A stretch of 45,491 nt of DNA from Mediterraneibacter glycyrrhizinilyticus (GCF_016902345.1 NZ_JACJLR010000026.1:1-45491), one strand, 5' to 3'; counted from the stretch's first letter, positions 33,769 through 41,750 are shown. The notes: generated by a model from the sequence alone, not told the origin. Numbers and translations: made by a program.

Positions 33769-33810
33769 AAAAGGTGCCGTGTACTTTTGCAAAAGTACAC
33801 GGCACCTTTT
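33769..33810. repeat. Palindromic repeat copy 3 (42 bp)
   Basis: This copy is the same 32-bp palindrome extended by AAAAG/CTTTT on both sides, giving a perfect 42-bp palindrome. It lies about 100 bases after the L,D-transpeptidase stop and 41 bases before the next gene. The downstream flank, AAGCATTCAGAAT, is a shorter version of that at copies 1 and 2. Confidence 0.9.
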
Positions 33811-33820
33811 GATATAAGCA

Positions 33821-33836
33821 TTCAGAATATTCTGAA
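33821..33836 (+). promoter_or_regulatory. Perfect 16-bp palindrome before the PF09818 gene
   Basis: TTCAGAATATTCTGAA lies 14 bases before the start codon and just before the AAAGGAG ribosome site. It may be an operator or part of the palindromic repeat unit, because TTCAGAAT is also found beside copies 1 and 2. Confidence 0.45.
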
Positions 33837-33850
33837 AGAAAGGAGAAAAA

Positions 33851-35557
33851 ATGCAGACATCAACAGAACTCAGGAGTTTACTGAACAGGATCGACCACCG
33901 TGGTTATCCTGCTTATAAAGATACAAGGGGAATGTACCAGTTCCCGGGATATGTATTGTCCATCGACCATGTACAGGGGGATCCCTTCGCGTCGCCATCG
34001 AAGGTGAGTGTGCATGTGAAAGGGAAGACAGCGGCGTTTCCGCAGGAACTGTATCAGGATACGCATCAGCGGATCGCCCTGCAGGACGAACTGACGAGAC
34101 AGTTCGGCAGGAGAGCGGAGCAGTTTGCCTTCAAGGCGAAAGGCTCGGGAAAGAGCGGGCTGATCTCGGTCAGCCGGTGCTGCCAGGAAGTGCTGGAGCG
34201 GACCGCATGCCGGATCGATGCGGCAACGGGCGACGTGGTGCTCCGGATGGAGATCGGTTTCCCGGCAAATGGCAGGACCATAAACGCCAGGGAACTGGAA
34301 AAGATCCTTTTCGATTTCGTGCCGGAGTGTGTGAAACATGCCCTGTTCTATAAAAATATGGACGCGAATCGCCTGCGCGCCATCATCGACCTGGCGGAGG
34401 ACCAGCACTATATCCGCGAGATGCTGCCCAGGATGGGCCTGTGCGCCTTTGTGGCGGATGGCAGCATCCTGCCGAGAGAGTCCGGAATCTCCCCAAGACC
34501 GATGAAGGGAGGCGTGAAGTTCCGTTCACCGGAAGAACTGAAGGTGACTATGGAACTGCCCCACAGAGGAAAGATCACGGGCATGGGGATCAAAAAAGGG
34601 ATCACCCTGATCGTGGGAGGCGGATACCACGGGAAATCCACCCTTCTGAAAGCGCTGGAACTGGGCGTCTATGACCATATCGCGGGAGACGGGAGAGAGT
34701 ATGTGATCACGGACGATACGGCGATGAAGATCCGCGCCGAGGACGGGAGGAGCATCCAGAAGACGGATATCTCCATGTTCATCAACGACCTTCCCAACGG
34801 CAAGGACACGGTGAGATTCTGTACCGAGGACGCCAGCGGGAGCACCTCCCAGGCAGCGAACGTGGTGGAGAGCATTGAGGCGGGATCGTCTCTTCTGCTG
34901 ATCGACGAGGATACCAGCGCGACAAACTTCATGATCCGGGACGAGCTGATGCAGAGGGTCATCCACAGGGATATGGAGCCCATCACTCCGTTTATCGAGC
35001 GGATCCGGGAACTGTACGATGAGTACGGCATCTCCACGATCATTGTGGCGGGAAGCTCAGGAGCATATTTCCATATCGCGGACACGATCATCCAGATGGA
35101 CCGGTATGTGCCGAAGGACATCACTGTATATGCTAAGAAAGAGGCAGAGAGCTACCCCGTGATCACAGGTCCGGAAGGGGCAGCGGTACGACCGCACTTT
35201 AAGCGCTGTCCGAAAGCCAGCCCGGCGTTTAAGGGAAATGACCGCATCAAGATGAAGACCCTTTCCAAAGAAGGTGTGATGATCAACAAAGAGACCATTG
35301 ACTTAAGATATGTGGAGCAGATCACAGACAGCGAGCAGGTGACGGCGCTTGGATATTGTATGCGGTATGCACAGAAACACATCCTGGATGGAAGAAAAGA
35401 CCTGCGGCAGGTGGTGGAAGAACTGGAAAAGGCAATGGACAAAGGCACTCTCTCGGCGCTCTGTGAGAGCAGTTCCAGCATTTCCAGCATGGCGATGCCC
35501 AGGAAGCAGGAGATCTTTGCCTGCTTTAACCGGTACAGAGGACTGAAGCTGAACTGA
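33851..35557 (+). CDS. ABC-class ATPase domain protein (PF09818)
   Basis: A 568-residue soluble protein of the 'predicted ATPase of the ABC class' family. Walker A is GGGYHGKSTLLKALELG (about residues 256-264), and Walker B SSLLLIDEDTSATNFM is near residue 347. The signature region ASGSTSQAANVVESIEAG replaces the usual LSGGQ. It has no membrane partner gene, so it is not a transporter. Its true role is unknown, although RNA- or tRNA-related functions have been proposed because family members often sit near translation genes. The next gene encodes a YbaK/ProX-like deacylase. The ATG follows AAAGGAG. Confidence 0.87.
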   Translation: MQTSTELRSLLNRIDHRGYPAYKDTRGMYQFPGYVLSIDHVQGDPFASPSKVSVHVKGKTAAFPQELYQDTHQRIALQDELTRQFGRRAEQFAFKAKGSGKSGLISVSRCCQEVLERTACRIDAATGDVVLRMEIGFPANGRTINARELEKILFDFVPECVKHALFYKNMDANRLRAIIDLAEDQHYIREMLPRMGLCAFVADGSILPRESGISPRPMKGGVKFRSPEELKVTMELPHRGKITGMGIKKGITLIVGGGYHGKSTLLKALELGVYDHIAGDGREYVITDDTAMKIRAEDGRSIQKTDISMFINDLPNGKDTVRFCTEDASGSTSQAANVVESIEAGSSLLLIDEDTSATNFMIRDELMQRVIHRDMEPITPFIERIRELYDEYGISTIIVAGSSGAYFHIADTIIQMDRYVPKDITVYAKKEAESYPVITGPEGAAVRPHFKRCPKASPAFKGNDRIKMKTLSKEGVMINKETIDLRYVEQITDSEQVTALGYCMRYAQKHILDGRKDLRQVVEELEKAMDKGTLSALCESSSSISSMAMPRKQEIFACFNRYRGLKLN

Positions 35558-35599
35558 GAAAGGGGTGTGAACTGCAACAAAAAAGGAGATACAGAAACG

Positions 35600-36151
35600 A
35601 TGGAATTAGTAAACGGAAGACCGGAGAAGGAAGAAGGGCGCCTGGAAAAGGAGATCCGGGTGTATGACCTGCTTGATTCTCTGGGAGTAAAATATCAGCG
35701 GATCGACCACGAAGCTGCCATGACCATGGAAGCGTGTGAGGAGATTGACCGGACATTGAGTGAAGGGGAGGAAAAAGGCGTGGCGATCTGCAAGAACCTG
35801 TTCCTCTGCAACCGGCAGGAGACAGATTTTTATCTGCTCCTGATCCCGGGGGACAAGCCCTTTAAGACAAAATACCTGTCCGCCCAGATCGGCTCCTCCC
35901 GACTGTCCTTTGCCAAGCCGGAGTACATGGAGAGATATCTGGACATCACACCGGGCTCGGTGAGTATCATGGGGCTGATGAACGACCACGAGAACAAAGT
36001 GCAGCTTTTGATCGACGAGGATGTGCTGAAGGATGAATGGTTCGGATGTCACCCCTGCATCAACACATCCAGCCTGAAGATCCGGACAAAGAATCTGGTG
36101 GAAAAGATCATTCCCGCTATGGGACATGAACCGAAGATCGTGAAACTCTGA
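35600..36151 (+). CDS. YbaK/ProX-like aminoacyl-tRNA deacylase domain protein
   Basis: A 183-residue protein with the prolyl-tRNA-synthetase-associated (YbaK/EbsC) fold. YDLLDSLGVKYQRIDHEAAM, ICKNLFLCNRQETDFYLLLI, SRLSFAKPEYMERYLDITPG and GCHPCINTSSLKIRTKNLVE follow the order of the ProX family, which hydrolyses mischarged Ala-tRNA(Pro). The ATG at 35600 is preferred: AAAAGGAG precedes it by 11 bases. It is 42 bases after the PF09818 ATPase, so they are probably co-transcribed. Its last 35 bases overlap the convergent MFS gene. Confidence 0.82.
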   Translation: MELVNGRPEKEEGRLEKEIRVYDLLDSLGVKYQRIDHEAAMTMEACEEIDRTLSEGEEKGVAICKNLFLCNRQETDFYLLLIPGDKPFKTKYLSAQIGSSRLSFAKPEYMERYLDITPGSVSIMGLMNDHENKVQLLIDEDVLKDEWFGCHPCINTSSLKIRTKNLVEKIIPAMGHEPKIVKL

Positions 36152-37391
36152 CCCGGAGTCCTGTGCATATCAGGAAAATGCCGGAAGCTGTCATGATCCA
36201 CTGGAGGGGCATCTGATCTGAGAGCGGACCGAAGACTGCCATGCCCAGAGGAAGGAAGCCGGAGTACATGGATCCCAGCATTCCGAAGACCCGTCCCCGG
36301 ACGGAGGCATCCGTACATTCCTGGAGGAGTGTGGTGATGGTGGTCTGGACTGCAGTCAGGGCAATCCCGTAAACCAGCATGGATACCAGGTAGAGGGGGA
36401 AGTCCGGCGTTGTCCCCATGAGGACTGCCATGGCGCCGAACAGAACCAGTCCGGCGGAAAGTGTTTTCTCTCTTCTGGAAAACCCGCCCCATGTGCCCAT
36501 GAGAGCGCCGCCGGCTGTCATCCCGGCAAATCCGGCAAGCTCGGCGGCGGTCAGATGACCGTAAGAACTGCCGTAGGCGCGGCTGACCAGCAGCCCGGAG
36601 AGGAAGCCTGCCGGGACACAGAGAAAGACGAAGAGGCCATAGAGGATCAGGAGCCTGCGGACAGGACTGTGGGAAAACGCATAGGCAAGCCCCGTTTTCA
36701 GAGCAGAAGAAAATCTCTGACTTCCTCTGTGGGAAAGCCCGGATGATCTGCAGGAAAGGTTCCTGGGGTGTTCTCCGGAAAGGGGGACTGCCGACAGCAG
36801 GATGATTCCGGGAATGGCGGTAAATATATCGATCAGCAGCGTCATGCGAAGCGTCCCGAAGGAGAGGAAGGCTCCCGCGGCGGCAGGAGCGGCGAACTGA
36901 ACGAAAGACTGAAGCGCTGCATTGATGCCGTTAAAACGCTGGAGCTGACCGGCAGGAACAAGCTGCGGGAGCGCGGCGTTCACTGCCGGAGTCTGAATCC
37001 CCGCGCAGAGAGAGCGGAGTACAGACATGAGGAGAAGCCCGGAGAGAAGTGACGGCTCAGTTGAAAGGTAAGGCATGAGAACGATCATGGCAAGGGTGAT
37101 AAGCGCGGTGAACAGATCGGAAGACAGGATGAGCCGTTTCCGGGAAAAACGGTCAGCCCACACGCCGCCCGGGATGGAGATGAGAAACTGGGGCAGGTAG
37201 GAACAGATGGAAAATGCCGCGGTCCAGGCGCCCGAGGAAGTGGAGAGCGTCACATACCAGACTACTGCCATCTGGACCAGTGTGGAGCCGAATAAAGTAA
37301 TGCTCTGGCTGACGAGGAAGAGAACGGCATTCTTTCGCCAGCTCTTTTTATGTCCTGCGTTCGATTTGTTTAATACACTCAATATGTTCAA
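36117..37391 (-). CDS. MFS exporter (MFS_3/EntS-like)
   Basis: A 424-residue, 12-helix transporter of the multidrug or siderophore exporter type. It starts with TTG 37391 (MNILSVLNKSNAGHKKSWRK), because GGAGGG lies about 8 bases before it. The first helix is LFLVSQSITLFGSTLVQMAV, and the loop 2-3 motif is PGGVWADRFSRKRLILSSDL. TDASVRGRVFGMLGSMYSGF is a second family hallmark. The start lies 44 bases inside the end of the AraC-GNAT gene, so translation is probably coupled and that regulator may control it. The 3' end overlaps the convergent deacylase gene by 35 bases. Confidence 0.82.
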   Translation of the reverse strand: MNILSVLNKSNAGHKKSWRKNAVLFLVSQSITLFGSTLVQMAVVWYVTLSTSSGAWTAAFSICSYLPQFLISIPGGVWADRFSRKRLILSSDLFTALITLAMIVLMPYLSTEPSLLSGLLLMSVLRSLCAGIQTPAVNAALPQLVPAGQLQRFNGINAALQSFVQFAAPAAAGAFLSFGTLRMTLLIDIFTAIPGIILLSAVPLSGEHPRNLSCRSSGLSHRGSQRFSSALKTGLAYAFSHSPVRRLLILYGLFVFLCVPAGFLSGLLVSRAYGSSYGHLTAAELAGFAGMTAGGALMGTWGGFSRREKTLSAGLVLFGAMAVLMGTTPDFPLYLVSMLVYGIALTAVQTTITTLLQECTDASVRGRVFGMLGSMYSGFLPLGMAVFGPLSDQMPLQWIMTASGIFLICTGLRVRVSRSSVHVP

Positions 37392-38340
37392 TAGGATCCC
37401 TCCGATCTTCGGCGCTCCCGGAGGTTTCTGTATCCGCTCCTGCGGAAGCGCGCGATATGGGGAGGACAAAACGCTGCGTGGGGTAACCGAATTCAACCAG
37501 CAGCTCCCGCTCTTCAAACCCCAGCCGTTTGAGCTCCGCACGGTACCCTGTGTCCGCCCGGTCGCCCTCTCGGAACGTGGTGATGCTGAGCTCGAGACAG
37601 GCGTTGGATCCTGCCCCTGCCTGCATGAAAAAGCGTTCGGGCTGTCGGGAAAACCATTCAAGAAAGAGCCGGGTGATGCCTCTGGCACGGTACTGGGGAT
37701 GGACGCACAGAAAATCAATATGGACGGAAATGCAGCCGGGATCCGTGGCGTCGTGATAAAGAGAAAATGCCGCGGCTCCGACAGCCGCCTCCCCGTCTTT
37801 CAGGATCAGTGCCTCTTTCTTCGAGATGCGCGTTTCCAGATCTCGTCTGTAGCTGCTCTCGGCCAGATGAGGAAATCCGTCCACCGTCATGCGGACAAGC
37901 TCCATCCATGCCGGGATATCCGTTCGCCCGGCGGTGCGGATGTCATCTGCAGAGAAGTTCCTGCCGCTCAGGTCAGTGCGCAGTGTGAATCTCATCAGGA
38001 GAGGATAGAATTCGCCTTCCTTCCGGAATCTTGCCGGAGTCATCTTATACATTTCCCGGAAAACGGAAGTGAAGGACTGCCGGCTCTCATACCCGCAGAG
38101 CAGGGCGATATCCAGAACAGTCATCTCCGAGTAAAGGAGGAGCCTGGCGGCATGGGTGAGCTGACGGCGGAGGATGTAATCGTGGGGAGTCATCCCGGCG
38201 GCTGCCGTGAACATGCGGTGAAGGTGATACCTGGAATAATCCGCGGCGCGGGCAAGGGCGTCAAGGTCCAGCCTGCGGTCCAGATGCGCCTCGATATAGT
38301 CGATGACTGCTGAAATATTTGCGATATCCCGGTTTCCCAT
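37348..38340 (-). CDS. AraC-family regulator fused to a GNAT acetyltransferase domain
   Basis: A 330-residue fusion. The N-terminal AraC DNA-binding domain (about 1-107) reads AVIDYIEAHLDRRLDLDALA and DIALLCGYESRQSFTSVFRE, followed by KMTPARFRK. The C-terminal part (about 125-290) is a GNAT fold: DIPAWMELVRMTVDGFPHLA, then ISVHIDFLCVHPQYRARGIT with the acetyl-CoA loop QYRARGIT, then LKRLGFEERELLVEFG. The usual AraC ligand domain is missing. The domain could sense or modify a small molecule such as an antibiotic. The start is behind AGGAGG. It overlaps the MFS gene by 44 bases. Confidence 0.85.
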   Translation of the reverse strand: MGNRDIANISAVIDYIEAHLDRRLDLDALARAADYSRYHLHRMFTAAAGMTPHDYILRRQLTHAARLLLYSEMTVLDIALLCGYESRQSFTSVFREMYKMTPARFRKEGEFYPLLMRFTLRTDLSGRNFSADDIRTAGRTDIPAWMELVRMTVDGFPHLAESSYRRDLETRISKKEALILKDGEAAVGAAAFSLYHDATDPGCISVHIDFLCVHPQYRARGITRLFLEWFSRQPERFFMQAGAGSNACLELSITTFREGDRADTGYRAELKRLGFEERELLVEFGYPTQRFVLPISRASAGADTETSGSAEDRRDPIEHIECIKQIERRT

Positions 38341-38454
38341 AAGTTGTCCTCCTGTTGTTTTACTGCACCATTGAGTGTACCATGACTGCGTGCGGAAGGT
38401 TTCATGATTCTTGCGGTCTTTCTGAAAAATATTATAAGGGGATAAAAAACAAGA

Positions 38455-38484
38455 TTGAGCCTCTCTATAAAGATATGATAGAAT
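38455..38484 (+). promoter_or_regulatory. Promoter of the small toxin mRNA
   Basis: TTGAGC (38455-38460) and TAGAAT (38479-38484) are spaced 18 bases. The leader that follows is about 60 bases and contains AGGGTGG, which can pair with ACCACCCT at the 3' end of the same mRNA. Confidence 0.6.
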
Positions 38485-38549
38485 GAAAGAAGGAACAATC
38501 GTGTTACAGGGTGGCTTGCCTCGATTCTACATAGAATGGGGTGATGCTG

Positions 38550-38642
38550 ATGGACAAGAAACCTTTTGATTTTAAAGACCTGATGGCTTTTAGAATGTTC
38601 ATTCTGGCATTACTGACATTCGTATTTTTGAATCTGAAGTAA
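38550..38642 (+). CDS. Type I toxin-like membrane peptide
   Basis: A 30-residue peptide, MDKKPFDFKDLMAFRMFILA then LLTFVFLNLK. A short charged start is followed by one hydrophobic helix with a terminal Lys. This resembles the 'putative holin-like toxin' (TxpA/BsrG) class of type I toxins that disturb the membrane. GGGG lies 8 bases before ATG 38550; an in-frame ATG at 38544 is too near that site. The 3' end is followed by an ACCACCCT hairpin shared with a convergent antisense RNA, the usual layout of such loci. It was too short for routine gene calling. Toxicity is inferred. Confidence 0.7.
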   Translation: MDKKPFDFKDLMAFRMFILALLTFVFLNLK

Positions 38643-38656
38643 TGGCTTAAGCATAG

Positions 38657-38752
38657 AAAAACCACCCTCTAAAACTTTGGCCGGTTTCAGGGTGGTAATT
38701 CTATTACAACTCATTGAGGTCAACCCCTTGTGGGCGGTTGTTCCTTTTCTGT
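38657..38752 (-). ncRNA. Antisense RNA antitoxin (RatA-like)
   Basis: A minus-strand transcript of about 95 bases is predicted from the promoter at 38757-38785. It runs through CAACCGCCCACAAGGGGTTG, which can fold as a hairpin, to the terminator at 38661-38696, where T5 follows on the minus strand. It overlaps the 3' end of the toxin mRNA. The layout matches TxpA/RatA-type type I systems. Confidence 0.65.
38661..38696. terminator. Shared terminator hairpin of toxin mRNA and antisense RNA
   Basis: ACCACCCT and AGGGTGGT form the stem with an inner AAAC/GTTT pairing. On the minus strand it is followed by T5, so it terminates the antisense RNA. On the plus strand it caps the toxin mRNA. Confidence 0.75.
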
Positions 38753-38756
38753 TTTC

Positions 38757-38785
38757 ACTATAGCATATTGGGCTGCGACATTCAA
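38757..38785 (-). promoter_or_regulatory. Promoter of the antisense RNA
   Basis: On the minus strand TTGAAT (38780-38785) and TATAGT (38757-38762) are spaced exactly 17 bases. Confidence 0.65.
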
Positions 38786-38824
38786 GGCGGAAATTCGATC
38801 TGCCGGAAAACAGCCTGTTTTATA

Positions 38825-38859
38825 GTTACTGTGAAAAGTAACATTTTGTATAATGACAG
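38825..38859 (+). promoter_or_regulatory. Promoter and candidate operator of the response-regulator operon
   Basis: TTACTG (38826-38831) and TATAAT (38849-38854) are spaced 17 bases. A perfect GTTACT...AGTAAC inverted repeat (38825-38842) overlaps the -35, and TGACAG (38854-38859) overlaps the -10. The same TGACAG/CTGTCA word recurs before the ABC transporter genes. Confidence 0.6.
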
Positions 38860-38882
38860 TAAAATAAGTTTCAGGAGAGAGA

Positions 38883-39563
38883 ATGATGAGCAGAATACTG
38901 ATCATAGAAGATGATATGGATCTCCGGGAGGGGCTTGCCTATTTCCTGGGAAAAGACGGATATGAAGTACTGACCGCAGGGACGAAAAGAGCGGGGATGG
39001 AGATCATACGCAAAGTACTGTGCGACCTTATCCTGCTTGACTGCAATCTGCCGGACGGCAGCGGATTCGACCTCTGTACAGAGGCGAAGGAGTACGGGGA
39101 TGTCCCGATCCTGATGCTGACGGCGCGGGACACAGAGATGGATGAGGTAAAAGCGCTGGAGATGGGCGTTGCGGATTACATGTCCAAGCCTTTCTCCATC
39201 GCGGTCCTAAAAGCACGGATTAAAAAGATCCTTCAGGGCAGAAAGCCGGAAACTCGTCTCGTCTCAGGCGGGATCACTCTGGAGAAGGAAGCCTGCAAAG
39301 TGTATAAAAACGAAGAGGAGATCCGGTGCAGTAAAGTGGAATACCAGCTCCTTATGTATTTTATGGAGAACCGGGGGAGAGTGCTCTCCAAAGAACAGAT
39401 CCTGGCACATGTGTGGGACAGCCAGGGGAAGTTTGTGGATGAGAATACCCTGTCTGTGAATATCCGCAGGCTGAGGGGGAAGATCGAGGACGATCCGAAA
39501 CATCCGGCGCTGATCCGGACGGTCCACGGGATCGGTTATGTCTGGAGAAAAGAGGAGGAATGA
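38883..39563 (+). CDS. OmpR-family response regulator
   Basis: A 226-residue two-component regulator. The receiver domain (1-118) has the acidic pair in IIEDDMD, the phosphorylated Asp53 in LILLDCNLPDGSG, the switch Thr in LMLTARD and the Lys in YMSKPFS. The winged-helix output domain (about 128-222) includes SKVEYQLLMYFMENRGRVLS and ENTLSVNIRRLRGKIEDDPK. GGAGAG precedes the ATG pair. The stop overlaps the start of the kinase-like gene (ATGA). It probably controls the ABC transporter downstream, through repeats at 41545-41586. Confidence 0.95.
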   Translation: MMSRILIIEDDMDLREGLAYFLGKDGYEVLTAGTKRAGMEIIRKVLCDLILLDCNLPDGSGFDLCTEAKEYGDVPILMLTARDTEMDEVKALEMGVADYMSKPFSIAVLKARIKKILQGRKPETRLVSGGITLEKEACKVYKNEEEIRCSKVEYQLLMYFMENRGRVLSKEQILAHVWDSQGKFVDENTLSVNIRRLRGKIEDDPKHPALIRTVHGIGYVWRKEEE

Positions 39564-40492
39564 CGAAGCTGTATCATTCACTGGAAGAACTGGTAAAGGA
39601 AATGTTCGGAGAAGGGACTCGTATCGTGAGGATGGACCGTGTGCACGGCGGAGATATCAACGATGCATACCGGGTGAGCCTTTCTTCCGGCGATCCTGTC
39701 TTTGTGAAAACGAATACGAGAAAAAATCTGAGATTCTTCCTGTCGGAAGCAGGAGGACTGCGCGCGCTGGGAGCGTCCGGGAAAATAGGAGTTCCTAAGA
39801 TCCTGGGGACCGGGACGGACGAAGCCAGGGGAGTTTCATTCCTGGCACTGGAATATATAGAGAGCGCTCTCCGTATTGATTCGTACTGGGAAACCTTCGG
39901 GCATGAACTTGCCGGAATGCACAGGGCGGAATGTCTGTCATTTGTGGCTGATGCGGATGAGCAGGAGAAGAAGGAGAAGCGGGGGCTGCGGTATGGGTTT
40001 TCGGAAGATAATTTTATCGGCGCCAGTCCCCAGAAAAATCAGCCCAAAGAGAAGTGGACAGACTTTTACAGGGACTGCCGTCTCCTGCCGCAGATCACCA
40101 TGGCAGAGGGATATCTGGGCACGGATCTCAGGAAAAAGGCGGACCGGCTTCTAGAGCGTCTGGACTCTTATCTGAGAGAACCGGAATTTCCCTCTCTTCT
40201 CCATGGCGACCTGTGGGGCGGGAATATGCTGTGCGGACCGGACGGAAAGGCATGGATCATCGATCCGGCGGTATATGTAGGCGATTTTGAGGCGGATCTG
40301 GCTATGACACAGCTTTTCGGAAGCCTGCCATCGAGATTCTATGCGGCGTACAGTGAGGTCAATCCCATCGACAGGGAAGAATATGTGGAGAGGAAGAAAC
40401 TGTATGACCTGTATCATCTACTGAACCATCTGAACTTGTTCGGAAGATCATATCTGGGCAGCGTTGCAGCGATCTTGAATACATATGCCTGA
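39560..40492 (+). CDS. Fructosamine-kinase-family phosphotransferase
   Basis: A 310-residue cytoplasmic kinase of the fructosamine/ketosamine-3-kinase family, which has the aminoglycoside-phosphotransferase fold. Substrate and ATP parts include RVHGGDINDAYRVSLSSGDP, VFVKTNTR (ATP-binding Lys) and FEADLAMTQLFG. The catalytic segment is SLLHGDLWGGNMLCGPDGKA, with Asp near residue 215, and the metal ligand is in WIIDPAVYVGDFEADLA. It overlaps the response regulator by 4 bases and precedes the histidine kinase, so it is inserted inside a two-component operon. A role in protein deglycation is the family default; modification of an antibiotic is another possibility. Confidence 0.87.
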   Translation: MTKLYHSLEELVKEMFGEGTRIVRMDRVHGGDINDAYRVSLSSGDPVFVKTNTRKNLRFFLSEAGGLRALGASGKIGVPKILGTGTDEARGVSFLALEYIESALRIDSYWETFGHELAGMHRAECLSFVADADEQEKKEKRGLRYGFSEDNFIGASPQKNQPKEKWTDFYRDCRLLPQITMAEGYLGTDLRKKADRLLERLDSYLREPEFPSLLHGDLWGGNMLCGPDGKAWIIDPAVYVGDFEADLAMTQLFGSLPSRFYAAYSEVNPIDREEYVERKKLYDLYHLLNHLNLFGRSYLGSVAAILNTYA

Positions 40493-40632
40493 GATTGGGA
40501 GACAGATTAATTTTCCCGGGAACAGAAGTATAAGCAAATATGCCTGAGGCCGGAGAGACGAAAATGTATTCAGGAGTCAGACAGAAAAGAGTATGAAAGG
40601 ATGATAAATGAAATGAAGGAGGAAGCAGAACG

Positions 40633-41565
40633 ATGAAGATACCGGCAGCCCTCTGTATAGTGCTGCTTCTTGCAGCAGCAGTCTTTGCTCTGGGATGTGT
40701 TTACGGATGGTACAGAAACCGGAAGATGTACCGGACCATTGACAGGATGCTGGATGAGATCCTGGACGGGGAGCCGGTTTCCCAGTCGGATATCCGGGAG
40801 GGGGAGATCTCGGCGCTCGCAGCCAAAGCAAAGAGGATCCAGGAGAAAGTGGACAGCGGGATCATCCGCGCCGAGGAGGAGAAGGAGCAGGTCAAGAGCC
40901 TGATCTCTAATATGTCCCATCAGCTCAAAACGCCACTTGCCGGACTGATGATGTACCGGGAGATGCTGGAGGATGAGGGACTGGATGTGGAGACCAGGAG
41001 ACGGTTTCTGGAGAAGATGAAGGGCCAGTCTGAGAAGATCGACTGGATCCTGCAGTCCCTGTTTAAGATGGTGAACCTGGAACAGGGTGCTGTTGTGTTT
41101 GAGGCGGAGGCACTGCCTGTTCGGGATACCATACTGGACGCGGTGACAGCATCACTGGACAAGGCGGACCGGCGGGAGATCGAGATTCTGACAGAGACGT
41201 TTGAGGACCGGATCCTCTGGCACAACCGGAAATGGACTGCCGAGGTGCTGGTCAATCTTCTGGAAAACGCAGTGAAATATACAAAGCCCGGAGGCAGGAT
41301 CACGATCTCGGTCAGACCGATGGAGATGTATACGGAGATCGCAGTCCGTGACACTGGAAGGGGGATACGGCAGGAAGAACTGACAGAGATCTTCAAGCGG
41401 TTTTACCGGAGCAGGGATGTGGAGAACATCGAGGGCTCCGGAATCGGACTGTACCTGTCCCGGCTGATCCTGGAACATGAGAAGGGGTACATAACGGCGG
41501 CGTCGGTGCCGGGGGAGGGAAGCACGTTTTCTGTTTTCTTACAAAACTGTCAGAATTCCGTATAA
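40633..41565 (+). CDS. Sensor histidine kinase
   Basis: A 310-residue kinase with one N-terminal membrane helix (about 5-27), almost no extracellular part, a linker (28-85), and the H-box ISNMSHQLKTPLAGLMMYRE (His96). The ATPase domain has the N-box NLLENAVKYTKPGG, the G1 box VRDTGRGI and the G2 box GSGIGLYL. The lack of a sensory domain suggests it senses through a partner, as in Bce-type systems where the transporter is the sensor. It lies 140 bases after the fructosamine kinase gene and before the ABC genes. Confidence 0.93.
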   Translation: MKIPAALCIVLLLAAAVFALGCVYGWYRNRKMYRTIDRMLDEILDGEPVSQSDIREGEISALAAKAKRIQEKVDSGIIRAEEEKEQVKSLISNMSHQLKTPLAGLMMYREMLEDEGLDVETRRRFLEKMKGQSEKIDWILQSLFKMVNLEQGAVVFEAEALPVRDTILDAVTASLDKADRREIEILTETFEDRILWHNRKWTAEVLVNLLENAVKYTKPGGRITISVRPMEMYTEIAVRDTGRGIRQEELTEIFKRFYRSRDVENIEGSGIGLYLSRLILEHEKGYITAASVPGEGSTFSVFLQNCQNSV

Positions 41566-41586
41566 AAACTGTCAGAGCAGTGACAG
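41545..41586 (+). promoter_or_regulatory. CTGTCAG repeats before the ABC transporter genes
   Basis: AACTGTCAG occurs at 41545-41553 and 41567-41575, exactly 22 bases apart (two helical turns). An inverted TGACAG follows at 41581-41586. The first copy lies inside the end of the histidine kinase gene. Likely a binding site of the response regulator. Confidence 0.5.
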
Positions 41587-41750
41587 ATTTACCTGATATT
41601 CTTTTCATAGATCAAGAGCACGGCTTTGCGGCATAATGCGCAGAAAGGCAAAACTGCATTTGGTCAGGTGCATCCGGCCGGATGCGTCCGGGCCGGTGCG
41701 GAAGGGCAGACGTTTCAGCCGGAGCCGTGCGGGAGAAAGGGGACATACAG

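Noticed and set aside
29405..33810. The three palindromes as a CRISPR-like array
   Set aside because: They are 1.0 and 3.4 kb apart with whole genes between them, there are no spacers and no cas genes.
37207..38313. A 368-codon plus-strand frame across the MFS and AraC genes
   Set aside because: It crosses two recognisable minus-strand genes and has no domain or start signal.
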